Of a DNA stretch of 64,000 nucleotides, positions 40,101-51,239 are shown piece after piece. Origin of the DNA: Bromus sterilis (taxonomy: Eukaryota > Streptophyta > Magnoliopsida > Poales > Poaceae). The translations under genes were made by a program, and so were the position numbers. A model generated the notes under the pieces. That model was given only the letters and a program-made list of their open reading frames with translations. It searched no databases and was not told where the DNA came from. The stretch's first letter is position 1. Each line of letters starts with the position of its first letter. The DNA lies in NCBI GenBank assembly GCA_950022295.1, contig OX465599.1, forward strand, positions 2,418,001 through 2,482,000, read 5' to 3'.

Positions 40101-40344
40101 GCTATTAATCACCGTTTTGGGTCCCCAGAGTGATTTCCTCCATTGACGAACCCCAGGGTGCATTTACGTCCGGTCATCAACACTCGCAGTTTTGGCCGAT
40201 TCTGGCCTGTTTCATGGGCTATTAATCACCGTTTTGGGTCCCCGGAGTGATTTCCACCATTGACGAACCCCAGGGTGCATTTACGTGCCGGTTATCAACA
40301 CTTGCAGTTTTGGCTGATTCTGGCCTGTTTCATGGGCTATTAAT
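37181..40344. repeat. 3164-bp 25-mer HOR, copy 1
   Basis: The unit runs from the CCACCAGTGACG monomer to the base before the next one (CCAG at 37211 and 40375). I counted 25 monomers in register: A 118, B 118, C 140, D 140, E 140, F 118, M 118, N 140, O 117, P 118, Q 140, O' 117, P' 118, Q' 118, R 140, S 117, T 140, U 118, V 140, W 139, H 140, I 117, J 118, K 117, L 118. These lengths were taken from copy 2, sum exactly to 3164, and the monomer starts I checked here fit. Private differences include GGGGTATAAATC near 37670. Confidence 0.93.
38073..38822. repeat. Nested 375-bp tandem duplication (N-O-P / Q-O'-P')
   Basis: Three monomers of 140, 117 and 118 bp (38073-38447) are followed by a second set of the same lengths and types (38448-38822). 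The first monomer of the second set is a hybrid: it begins like Q (CCCTAGAG, CTCCATTG, CCAGGATGC) and ends like N (AAAACTCGCAA, CACAGTTAC). The second copy has private changes (CAGTTCTGG, CAGTTTCGG). The duplicated form is shared with 41237-41986 but is absent from the related blocks at 33904 and about 44.4 kb. Confidence 0.9.
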
Positions 40345-40580
40345 CACCGTTTTGGGTCCCCGGAGTGATTTCCACCAGTGACGAACCCCAGGGTGCATTT
40401 ATGTGCCGGTCATCAACACTCGCAGTTGTGGCCGATTCTGGCCTGTTTCATGGGCTATTAATCACCGTTTTGGGTCCCCGGAGTGATTTCCACCATTGAC
40501 GAACCCCAGGGTGCATTTACGTGCTGGTCATCAACACTCGCAGTTTTGGCAGATTCTGGGTTGTTTAATGGGCTATTAAT

Positions 40581-40720
40581 CACCGTTTTGGGTCCCCGAA
40601 GTGATTTTCACAATTGACGAACCCTAGGGTGCATTTACGTAACGGTCATCAGTCCTCGCACTTTTGGCCGATTCTGGCCTGTTTCATGGGCTATTAATCA
40701 CCGTTACATGGGCTATTAAT
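40581..40720 (+). repeat. Reference 140-bp monomer (type C, GACGG/CAGTCC haplotype)
   Basis: This is a clean example of the long form. Its first 118 bp align to the basic monomer. The last 22 bp (40699-40720) are an extra module that repeats the monomer end and the next monomer start, with TTTC changed to TTAC before ATGGGC. It also shows a linked variant set: CCGAAG, TTTTCACAATTG, CCCTAGGG, GTAACGGTCATCAGTCC and CGCACTTTT. Sister copies elsewhere carry GTGACGGTCA at the same place. This haplotype almost always occurs in the 140-bp form and usually follows a monomer containing CTGGGTTG or CTGGATTG. Confidence 0.9.
40699..40720 (+). repeat. 22-bp tail module (example)
   Basis: The module runs from CACCGTTACATGG to CTATTAAT. 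It is a direct duplication of the monomer boundary, so the long form carries two successive copies of CATGGGCTATTAATCACC in its tail. A CACAGTTACATGG version marks the AAAACTCGCAA monomers and a CATAGTTACATGG version marks the GGGTTATTAAT monomers. The likely origin is replication slippage or a short unequal exchange at the monomer junction, followed by spread of the long form. Confidence 0.9.
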
Positions 40721-41236
40721 CACCGTTTTGGGTCCCCGGAGTGATTTCCACCATTGACGAACCCCAGGGTGCATTTACGTGCCGGTCATCAACACTCGCA
40801 GTTTTGGCCGATCCTGGCCTGTTTCATGGGGTATTAATCACCGTTACATGGGCTATTAATCACCGTTTTGGGTCCCCGGAGTGATTTCCACCATTGACGA
40901 ACCCCAGGGTGCATTTACGTGCCGGTCATCAACACTCGCAGTTTTGGCCGATTCTGGCCTGTTTCATGGGCTATTAATCACCGTTACATGGGCTATTAAT
41001 CACCGTTTTGGGTCCCCGGAGTGATTTCCACCATTGACGAACCCCAGGGTGCATTTACGTGCCGGTCATCAACACTCGTAGTTTTGGCCGATTCTGGCCT
41101 GCTTCATGGGCTATTAATCACCGTTTTGGGTCCCCGGAGTGATTTCCACCATTGACGAACCCCAGGGTGCATTTACGTGTCGGTCATCAACACTCGCAGT
41201 TTTGGCCGATTCTGGCCTGTTTCATGGGCTATTAAT

Positions 41237-41986
41237 CACCGTTTTGGGTCCCCGGAGTGATTTCCACCATTGACGAACCCCAGGGTGCATTTACGTGCCG
41301 GTCATCAAAACTCGCAATTTTGGCCGATTCTGGCCTGTTTCATGGGCTATTAATCACAGTTACATGGGCTATTAATCATCGTTTTGGATCCCCAGAGTGA
41401 TTTCCATCATTGAAGAACCCAGGGTGCATTTACGTTCCGGTTATCAACACTCGCAGTTTTGGCAGATTCTGGGTTGTTTCATGGGCTATTAATCACCGTT
41501 TTGGGTCCCCGGAGTGATTTCCACCATTGACGAACCCCAGGGTGCATTTACGTGCCGGTCATCAATACTCGCAGTTTTGGCCGATTCTGGCCTGTTTCAT
41601 GGGCTATTAATCACCGTTTTGGGTCCCTAGAGTGATTTCCTCCATTGACGAACCCCAGGATGCATTTACGTGCCGGTCATCAAAACTCGCAATTTTGGCC
41701 GATTCTGGCCTGTTTCATGGGCTATTAATCACAGTTACATGGGCTATTAATCATCGTTTTGGATCCCCAGAGTGATTTCCATCATTGAAGAACCCAGGGT
41801 GCATTTACGTTCCGGTTATCAACACTCGCAGTTCTGGCAGATTCTGGGTTGTTTCATGGGCTATTAATCACCGTTTTGGGTCCCCGGAGTGATTTCCACC
41901 ATTGACGAACCCCAGGGTGCATTTACGTGCCGGTCATCAATACTCGCAGTTTCGGCCGATTCTGGCCTGTTTCATGGGCTATTAAT
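41237..41986. repeat. Nested 375-bp tandem duplication in HOR copy 2
   Basis: This is the same N-O-P / Q-O'-P' duplication as in the preceding 3164-bp unit, shifted by exactly 3164 bp and with the same private changes. The nested duplication therefore predates the duplication of the 25-mer. Confidence 0.9.
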
Positions 41987-43508
41987 CACCGTTTTGGGTC
42001 CCTAGAGTGATTTCCTCCATTGACGAACCCCAGGGTGCATTTACGTGCCGGTCATCAACACTCGCAGTTTTGGCCGATTCTGGCCTGTTTCATGGGCTAT
42101 TAATCACCGTTTTGGGTCCCCGGAGTGATTTCCACCATTGACGAACCACAGGGTGCATTTACGTGCCGGTCATCAACACTCGCAATTTTGGCCGATTCTG
42201 GCCTGTTTCATGGGTTATTAATCATAGTTACATGGGCTATTAATCACCGTTTTGGATCCCCGGAGTGATTTCCACCATTGACGAACCCAGGGTGCATTTA
42301 CATGCCGGTCATCAACACTCGCAGTTTTGGCCGATTCTGGATTGTTTCATGGGCTATTAATCACCGTTTTGGGTCCCCGGAGTGATTTTCACAATTGACG
42401 AACCCCAGGGTGCATTTACGTGACGGTCATCAGTCCTCGCACTTTTGGCCGATTCTGGCCTGTTTCATGGGCTATTAATCACCGTTACATGGGCTATTAA
42501 TCACCGTTTTGGGTCCCCGGAGTGATTTCCACGATTGACGAACCCCAGGGTGCATTTACGTGCCGGTCATCAACACTCGCAGTTTTGGCCGATTCTGGCC
42601 TGTTTCATGGGCTATTAATCACCGTTTTGGGTCCCCGGAGTGATTTCCACCATTGACGAACCCCAGGGTGCATTTACGTGCCGGTCATCAACACTCGCAA
42701 TTTTGGCCGATTCTGGCCTGTTTCATGGGTTATTAATCATAGTTACATGGGCTATTAATCACCGTTTTGGATCCCCGGAGTGATTTCCACCATTGACGAA
42801 CCCAGGGTGCATTTACATGCCGGTCATCAACACTCGCAGTTTTGGCCGATTCTGGACTGTTTCATGGGCTATTAATCACCGTTACATGGGCTATTAATCA
42901 CCGTTTTGGGTCCCCGGAGTGATTTCCACCATTGACGAACCCCAGGGTGCATTTACGTGCCGGTCATCAAAACTCGCAATTTTGGCAGATTCTGGCCTAT
43001 TTCATGGGCTATTAATCACAGTTACATGGGCTATTAATCATCGTTTTGGATCCCTAGAGTGATTTCCATCATTGAAGAACCCAGGGTGCATTTACGTGCC
43101 GGTCATCAACACTCACAGTTTTGGCCGATTCTGGGTTGTTTCATGGGCTATTAATTACCGTTTTGGGTCCCCGGAGTGATTTCCACCATTGACGAACCCC
43201 AGGGTGCATTTACGTGCTGGTCATCAACACTCGCAGTTTTGGCCGATTCTGGCCTGTTTCATGGGCTATTAATCACCGTTTTGGGTCCCCAGAGTGATTT
43301 CCTCCATTGACGAACCCCAGGGTGCATTTACGTCCGGTCATCAACACTCGCAGTTTTGGCCGATTCTGGCCTGTTTCATGGGCTATTAATCACCGTTTTG
43401 GGTCCCCGGAGTGATTTCCACCATTGACGAACCCCAGGGTGCATTTACGTGCCGTTTATCAACACTTGCAGTTTTGGCTGATTCTGGCCTGTTTCATGGG
43501 CTATTAAT

Positions 43509-45407
43509 CACCGTTTTGGGTCCCCGGAGTGATTTCCACCAGTGACGAACCCCAGGGTGCATTTATGTGCCGGTCATCAACACTCGCAGTTGTGGCCGAT
43601 TCTGGCCTGTTTCATGGGCTATTAATCACCGTTTTGGGTCCCCGGAGTGATTTCCACCATTGACGAACCCCAGGGTGCATTTACGTGCTGGTCATCAACA
43701 CTCGCAGTTTTGGCAGATTCTGGGTTGTTTAATGGGCTATTAATCACCGTTTTGGGTCCCCGAAGTGATTTTCACAATTGACGAACCCTAGGGTGCATTT
43801 ACGTAACGGTCATCAGTCCTCGCACTTTTGGCCGATTCTGGCCTGTTTCATGGGCTATTAATCACCGTTACATGGGCTATTAATCACCGTTTTGGGTCCC
43901 CGGAGTGATTTCCACCATTGACGAACCCCAGGGTGCATTTACGTGCCGGTCATCAACACTCGCAGTTTTGGCCGATCCTGGCCTGTTTCATGGGGTATTA
44001 ATCACCGTTACATGGGCTATTAATCACCGTTTTGGGTCCCCGGAGTGATTTCCACCATTGACGAACCCCAGGGTGCATTTACGTGCCGGTCATCAACACT
44101 CGCAGTTTTGGCCGATTCTGGCCTGTTTCATGGGCTATTAATCACCGTTACATGGGCTATTAATCACCGTTTTGGGTCCCCGGAATGATTTCCACCATTG
44201 ACGAACCCCAGGGTGCATTTACGTGCCGGTCATCAACACTCGTAGTTTTGGCCGATTCTGGCCTGCTTCATGGGCTATTAATCACCGTTTTGGGTCCCCG
44301 GAGTGATTTCCACCATTGACGAACCCCAGGGTGCATTTACGTGTCGGTCATCAACACTCGCAGTTTTGGCCGATTCTGGCCTGTTTCATGGGCTATTAAT
44401 CACCGTTTTGGGTCCCCGGAGTGATTTCCACCATTGACGAACCCCAGGGTGCATTTACGTGCCGGTCATCAAAACTCGCAATTTTGGCCGATTCTGGCCT
44501 GTTTCATGGGCTATTAATCACAGTTACATGGGCTATTAATCATCGTTTTGGATCCCCAGAGTGATTTCCATCATTGAAGAACCCAGGGTGCATTTACGTT
44601 CCGGTTATCAACACTCGCAGTTTTGGCAGATTCTGGGTTGTTTCATGGGCTATTAATCACCGTTTTGGGTCCCCGGAGTGATTTCCACCATTGACGAACC
44701 CCAGGGTGCATTTACGTGCCGGTCATCAATACTCGCAGTTTTGGCCGATTCTGGCCTGTTTCATGGGCTATTAATCACCGTTTTGGGTCCCTAGAGTGAT
44801 TTCCTCCATTGACGAACCCCAGGATGCATTTACGTGCCGGTCATCAACACTCGCAGTTTTGGCCGATTCTGGCCTGTTTCATGGGCTATTAATCACCGTT
44901 TTGGGTCCCCGGAGTGATTTCCACCATTGACGAACCACAGGGTGCATTTACGTGCCGGTCATCAACACTCGCAATTTTGGCCGATTCTGGCCTGTTTCAT
45001 GGGTTATTAATCATAGTTACATGGGCTATTAATCACCGTTTTGGATCCCCGGAGTGATTTCCACCATTGACGAACCCAGGGTGCATTTACATGCCGGTCA
45101 TCAACACTCGCAGTTTTGGCCGATTCTGGATTGTTTCATGGGCTATTAATCACCGTTTTGGGTCCCCGGAGTGATTTTCACAATTGACGAACCCCAGGGT
45201 GCATTTACGTGACGGTCATCAGTCCTCGCACTTTTGGCCGATTCTGGCCTGTTTCATGGGCTATTAATCACCGTTACATGGGCTATTAATCACCGTTTTG
45301 GATCCCCGGAGTGATTTCCACCATTGACGAACCCAGGGTGCATTTACATGCCGGTCATCAACACTCGCAGTTTTGGCCGATTCTGGCCTGTTTCATGGGC
45401 TATTAAT
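43509..45407. repeat. Derivative of the 25-mer HOR lacking the nested duplication
   Basis: It starts with the type A monomer and follows the long-HOR order through Q. Q then ends with AACACTCGCAG and leads straight to R (GAACCACAGG, near 44931), so the second O-P-Q set is absent. After T near 45284 it jumps to a GGATCC/ACATGCC monomer and leaves the long-HOR order. CACTCGTAG in F is shared with HOR copy 2, and CGGAATGATTT near 44181 is private. Confidence 0.82.
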
Positions 45408-47757
45408 CACCGTTTTGGGTCCCCGGAGTGATTTCCACCATTGACGAACCCCAGGGTGCATTTACGTGCCGGTCATCAATACTCGCAGTTTTGGCCGATT
45501 CTGGCCTGTTTCATGGGCTATTAATCACCGTTTTGGGTCCCCAGAGTGATTTCCTCCATTGATGAACCCCAGGGTGCATTTACGTGCCGGTCATCAACAC
45601 TCGCAGTTTTGGCCGATTCTGGCCTGTTTCATGGGCTATTAATCACCGTTTTGGGTCCCCGGAGTGATTTCCACCATTGACGAACCCCAGGGTGCATTTA
45701 CGTGCCGGTTATCAACACTTGCAGTTTTGGCTGATTCTGGCCTGTTTCATGGGCTATTAATCACCGTTTTGGGTCCCCGGAGTGATTTCCACCATTGAAG
45801 AACCCCAGGGTGCATTTACGTGCCGGTCATCAACACTCGCAGTTTTGGCCGATTCTGGATTGTTTCATGGGCTATTAATCACCGTTTTGGGTCCCCGGAG
45901 TGATTTTCACAATTGACGAACCCCAGGGTGCATTTACGTGACGGTCATCAGTCCTCGCACTTTTGGCCGATTCTGGCCTGTTTCATGGGCTATTAATCAC
46001 CGTTACATGGGCTATTAATCACCGTTTTGGGTCCCCGGAGTGATTTCCACCATTGACGAACCCCAGGGTGCATTTACGTGCAGGTCATCAACACTCACAG
46101 TTTTGGCCGATTCTGGGTTATTTCATGGGCTATTAATCACCGTTTTGGGTCCCCGGAGTGATTTCCACAATTGACGAACCCCAGGGTGCATTTACGTGAC
46201 GGTCATCAGTCCTCGCACTTTTGGCCGATTCTGGCCTGTTTCATGGGCTATTAATCACCGTTACATGGGCTATTAATTACCGTTTTGGGTCCCCGGAGTG
46301 ATTTCCACGATTGACGAACCCCAGGGTGCATTTACGTGCCGGTCATCAACACTCACAGTTTTGGCCGATTCTGGGTTGTTTCATGGGCTATTAATTACCG
46401 TTTTGGGTCCCCGGAGTGATTTCCACCATTGACGAACCCCAGGGTGCATTTACGTGCCGGTCATCAATACTCGCAGTTTTGGCCGATTCTGGCCTGTTTC
46501 ATGGGCTATTAATCACCGTTTTGGGTCCCCAGAGTGATTTCCTCCATTGACGAACCCCAGGGTGCATTTACGTCCGGTCATCAACACTCGCAGTTTTGGC
46601 CGATTCTGGCCTGTTTCATGGGCTATTAATCACCGTTTTGGGTCCCCGGAGTGATTTCCACCATTGACGAACCCCAGGGTGCATTTACGTGCCGGTTATC
46701 AACACTTGCAGTTTTGGCTGATTCTGGCCTGTTTCATGGGCTATTAATCACCGTTTTGGGTCCCCGGAGTGATTTCCACCAGTGACGAACCCCAGGGTGC
46801 ATTTATGTGCCGGTCATCAACACTCGCAGTTGTGGCCGATTCTGGCCTGTTTCATGGGCTATTAATCACCGTTTTGGGTCCCCGGAGTGATTTCCACCAT
46901 TGACGAACCCCAGGGTGCATTTACGTGCTGGTCATCAACACTCGCAGTTTTGGCAGATTCTGGGTTGTTTAATGGGCTATTAATCACCGTTTTGGGTCCC
47001 CGAAGTGATTTTCACAATTGACGAACCCTAGGGTGCATTTACGTAACGGTCATCAGTCCTCGCACTTTTGGCCGATTCTGGCCTGTTTCATGGGCTATTA
47101 ATCACCGTTACATGGGCTATTAATCACCGTTTTGGGTCCCCGGAGTGATTTCCACCAGTGACGAACCCCAGGGTGCATTTACGTGCCGGTCATCAACACT
47201 CGCAGTTTTGGCCGATCCTGGCCTGTTTCATGGGGTATTAATCACCGTTACATGGGCTATTAATCACCGTTTTGGGTCCCCGGAGTGATTTCCACCATTG
47301 ACGAACCCCAGGGTGCATTTACGTGCCGGTCATCAACACTCGCAGTTTTGGCCGATTCTGGCCTGCTTCATGGGCTATTAATCACCGTTTTGGGTCCCCG
47401 GAGTGATTTCCACCATTGACGAACCCCAGGGTGCATTTACGTGTCGGTCATCAACACTCGCAGTTTTGGCCGATTCTGGCCTGTTTCATGGGCTATTAAT
47501 CACCGTTTTGGGTCCCCGGAGTGATTTCCACCATTGACGAACCCCAGGGTGCATTTACGTGCCGGTCATCAAAACTCGCAATTTTGGCAGATTCTGGCCT
47601 GTTTCATGGGCTATTAATCACAGTTACATGGGCTATTAATCATCGTTTTGGATCCCTAGAGTGATTTCCATCATTGAAGAACCCAGGGTGCATTTACGTG
47701 CCGGTTATCAACACTCACAGTTTTGGCAGATTCTGGGTTGTTTCATGGGCTATTAAT
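45408..47757. repeat. 2350-bp 19-mer HOR, copy 1
   Basis: The unit starts at a CAATACTCGCAG monomer. It contains the private CTCCATTGATGAACC monomer (45561), CCATTGAAGAACCCC, GTGCAGGTC, the ACGTCCGG/CACTTGCAG pair, and A, B, C, a CCACCAGTGACG/GATCCTGG D, F, M, H and I. Nineteen monomers sum to exactly 2350 bp. The landmark GATGAA recurs at 47911 and the type A CCAG at 46779 and 49129. The plain E monomer of the long HOR is missing. Confidence 0.9.
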
Positions 47758-50107
47758 TACCGTTTTGGGTCCCCGGAGTGATTTCCACCATTGACGAACC
47801 CCAGGGTGCATTTACGTGCCGGTCATCAATACTCGCAGTTTTGGCCGATTCTGGCCTGTTTCATGGGCTATTAATCACCGTTTTGGGTCCCCAGAGTGAT
47901 TTCCTCCATTGATGAACCCCAGGGTGCATTTACGTGCCGGTCATCAACACTCGCAGTTTTGGCCGATTCTGGCCTGTTTCATGGGCTATTAATCACCGTT
48001 TTGGGTCCCCGGAGTGATTTCCACCATTGACGAACCCCAGGGTGCATTTACGTGCCGGTTATCAACACTTGCAGTTTTGGCTGATTCTGGCCTGTTTCAT
48101 GGGCTATTAATCACCGTTTTGGGTCCCCGGAGTGATTTCCACCATTGAAGAACCCCAGGGTGCATTTACGTGCCGGTCATCAACACTCGCAGTTTTGGCC
48201 GATTCTGGATTGTTTCATGGGCTATTAATCACCGTTTTGGGTCCCCGGAGTGATTTTCACAATTGACGAACCCCAGGGTGCATTTACGTGACGGTCATCA
48301 GTCCTCGCACTTTTGGCCGATTCTGGCCTGTTTCATGGGCTATTAATCACCGTTACATGGGCTATTAATCACCGTTTTGGGTCCCCGGAGTGATTTCCAC
48401 CATTGACGAACCCCAGGGTGCATTTACGTGCAGGTCATCAACACTCACAGTTTTGGCCGATTCTGGGTTATTTCATGGGCTATTAATCACCGTTTTGGGT
48501 CCCCGGAGTGATTTCCACAATTGACGAACCCCAGGGTGCATTTACGTGACGGTCATCAGTCCTCGCACTTTTGGCCGATTCTGGCCTGTTTCATGGGCTA
48601 TTAATCACCGTTACATGGGCTATTAATTACCGTTTTGGGTCCCCGGAGTGATTTCCACGATTGACGAACCCCAGGGTGCATTTACGTGCCGGTCATCAAC
48701 ACTCACAGTTTTGGCCGATTCTGGGTTGTTTCATGGGCTATTAATTACCGTTTTGGGTCCCCGGAGTGATTTCCACCATTGACGAACCCCAGGGTGCATT
48801 TACGTGCCGGTCATCAATACTCGCAGTTTTGGCCGATTCTGGCCTGTTTCATGGGCTATTAATCACCGTTTTGGGTCCCCAGAGTGATTTCCTCCATTGA
48901 CGAACCCCAGGGTGCATTTACGTCCGGTCATCAACACTCGAAGTTTTGGCCGATTCTGGCCTGTTTCATGGGCTATTAATCACCGTTTTGGGTCCCCGGA
49001 GTGATTTCCACCATTGACGAACCCCAGGGTGCATTTACGTGCCGGTTATCAACACTTGCAGTTTTGGCTGATTCTGGCCTGTTTCATGGGCTATTAATCA
49101 CCGTTTTGGGTCCCCGGAGTGATTTCCACCAGTGACGAACCCCAGGGTGCATTTATGTGCCGGTCATCAACACTCGCAGTTGTGGCCGATTCTGGCCTGT
49201 TTCATGGGCTATTAATCACCGTTTTGGGTCCCCGGAGTGATTTCCACCATTGACGAACCCCAGGGTGCATTTACGTGCTGGTCATCAACACTCGCAGTTT
49301 TGGCAGATTCTGGGTTGTTTAATGGGCTATTAATCACCGTTTTGGGTCCCCGAAGTGATTTTCACAATTGACGAACCCTAGGGTGCATTTACGTAACGGT
49401 CATCAGTCCTCGCACTTTTGGCCGATTCTGGCCTGTTTCATGGGCTATTAATCACCGTTACATGGGCTATTAATCACCGTTTTGGGTCCCCGGAGTGATT
49501 TCCACCAGTGACGAACCCCAGGGTGCATTTACGTGCCGGTCATCAACACTCGCAGTTTTGGCCGATCCTGGCCTGTTTCATGGGGTATTAATCACCGTTA
49601 CATGGGCTATTAATCACCGTTTTGGGTCCCCGGAGTGATTTCCACCATTGACGAACCCCAGGGTGCATTTACGTGCCGGTCATCAACACTCGCAGTTTTG
49701 GCCGATTCTGGCCTGCTTCATGGGCTATTAATCACCGTTTTGGGTCCCCGGAGTGATTTCCACCATTGACGAACCCCAGGGTGCATTTACGTGTCGGTCA
49801 TCAACACTCGCAGTTTTGGCCGATTCTGGCCTGTTTCATGGGCTATTAATCACCGTTTTGGGTCCCCGGAGTGATTTCCACCATTGACGAACCCCAGGGT
49901 GCATTTACGTGCCGGTCATCAAAACTCGCAATTTTGGCAGATTCTGGCCTGTTTCATGGGCTATTAATCACAGTTACATGGGCTATTAATCATCGTTTTG
50001 GATCCCTAGAGTGATTTCCATCATTGAAGAACCCAGGGTGCATTTACGTGCCGGTTATCAACACTCGCAGTTTTGGCAGATTCTGGGTTGTTTCATGGGC
50101 TATTAAT
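47758..50107. repeat. 2350-bp 19-mer HOR, copy 2
   Basis: It has the same 19 monomers in the same order, shifted by 2350 bp. A private change is CACTCGAAG near 48937. It ends with CACTCGCAG in the I monomer near 50060, where copy 1 has CACTCACAG. The next monomer again begins TTACCG and carries CAATACTCG; the match to copy 1 stops near 50260. Confidence 0.9.
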
Positions 50108-51239
50108 TACCGTTTTGGGTCCCCGGAGTGATTTCCACCATTGACGAACCCCAGGGTGCATTTACGTGCCGGTCATCAATACTCGCAGTTTTGGCCGATT
50201 CTGGCCTGTTTCATGGGCTATTAATCACCGTTTTGGGTCCCCAGAGTGATTTCCTCCATTGACGAACCCCAGGGTGCATTTACGTGCCGGTCATCAACAC
50301 TCACAGTTTTGGCCGATTCTGGATTGTTTCATGGGCTATTAATCACCGTTTTGGGTCCCCGGAGTGATTTTCACAATTGACGAACCCCAGGGTGCATTTA
50401 CGTGACGGTCATCAGTCCTCGCACTTTTGGCCGATTCTGGCCTGTTTCATGGGCTATTAATCACCGTTACATGGGCTATTAATCACCGTTTTGGGTCCCC
50501 GAAGTGATTTCCACCATTGACGAACCCCAGGGTGCATTTACGTGCCGGTCATCAACACTCACAGTTTTGGCCGATTCTGGGTTGTTTCATGGGCTATTAA
50601 TCACCGTTTTGGGTCCCCGGAGTGATTTCCACAATTGACGAACCCCAGGGTGCATTTACGTGACGGTCATCAGTCCTCGCACTTTTGGCCGATTCTGGCC
50701 TGTTTCATGGGCTATTAATCACCGTTACATGGGCTATTAATCACCGTTTTGGGTCCCCGGAGTGATTTCCACGATTGACGAACCCCAGGGTGCATTTACG
50801 TGCCGGTCATCAACACTCGCAGTTTTGGCCGATTCTGGCCTGTTTCATGGGCTATTAATCACCGTTTTGGGTCCCCGGAGTGATTTCCACCATTGACGAA
50901 CCCCAGGGTGCATTTACGTGCCGGTCATCAAAACTCGTAATTTTGGCCGATTCTGGCCTGTTTCATGGGCTATTAATCACAGTTACATGGGCTATTAATC
51001 ATCGTTTTGGATCCCCAGAGTGATTTCCATCATTGAAGAACCCAGGGTGCATTTACGTTCCGGTTATCAACACTCGCAGTTTTGGCAGATTCTGGGTTGT
51101 TTCATGGGCTATTAATCACCGTTACATGGGCTATTAATCACCGTTTTGGGTCCCCGGAGTGATTTCCACCATTGACGAACCCCAGGGTGCATTTACGTGC
51201 CGGTCATCAAAACTCGCAATTTTGGCAGATTCTGGCCTG
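50108..51239. repeat. Mixed block, recurs at 54.5-55.9 kb (offset 4645)
   Basis: Monomer order: CAATACTCG; CTCCATTG with CACTCACAG/CTGGATTG; GACGG 140-mer; CCGAAGTG with CACTCACAG; GACGG 140-mer; CCACGATTG; AAAACTCGTAA 140-mer; GGATCC monomer with ACGTTCCGG and a 22-bp module; then an AAAACTCGCAA monomer. From about 49860 to 51280 the sequence recurs at about 54505-55925 with offset 4645 (AAAACTCG at 49921 and 54566). AAAACTCGTAA is shared by both copies. Confidence 0.8.

Larger units (their letters stand above)
40345..43508. repeat. 3164-bp 25-mer HOR, copy 2
   Basis: It has the same 25 monomers as the preceding copy and the same length (CCAG at 40375 and 43539). Shared variants include CCAGGATGC in Q, CAGTTCTGGC in O' and CAGTTTCGGC in P'. 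Differences include CACTCGTAG in F near 41085, CTGGCCTATTTC near 42995 and GCCGTTTATC near 43453. Confidence 0.93.
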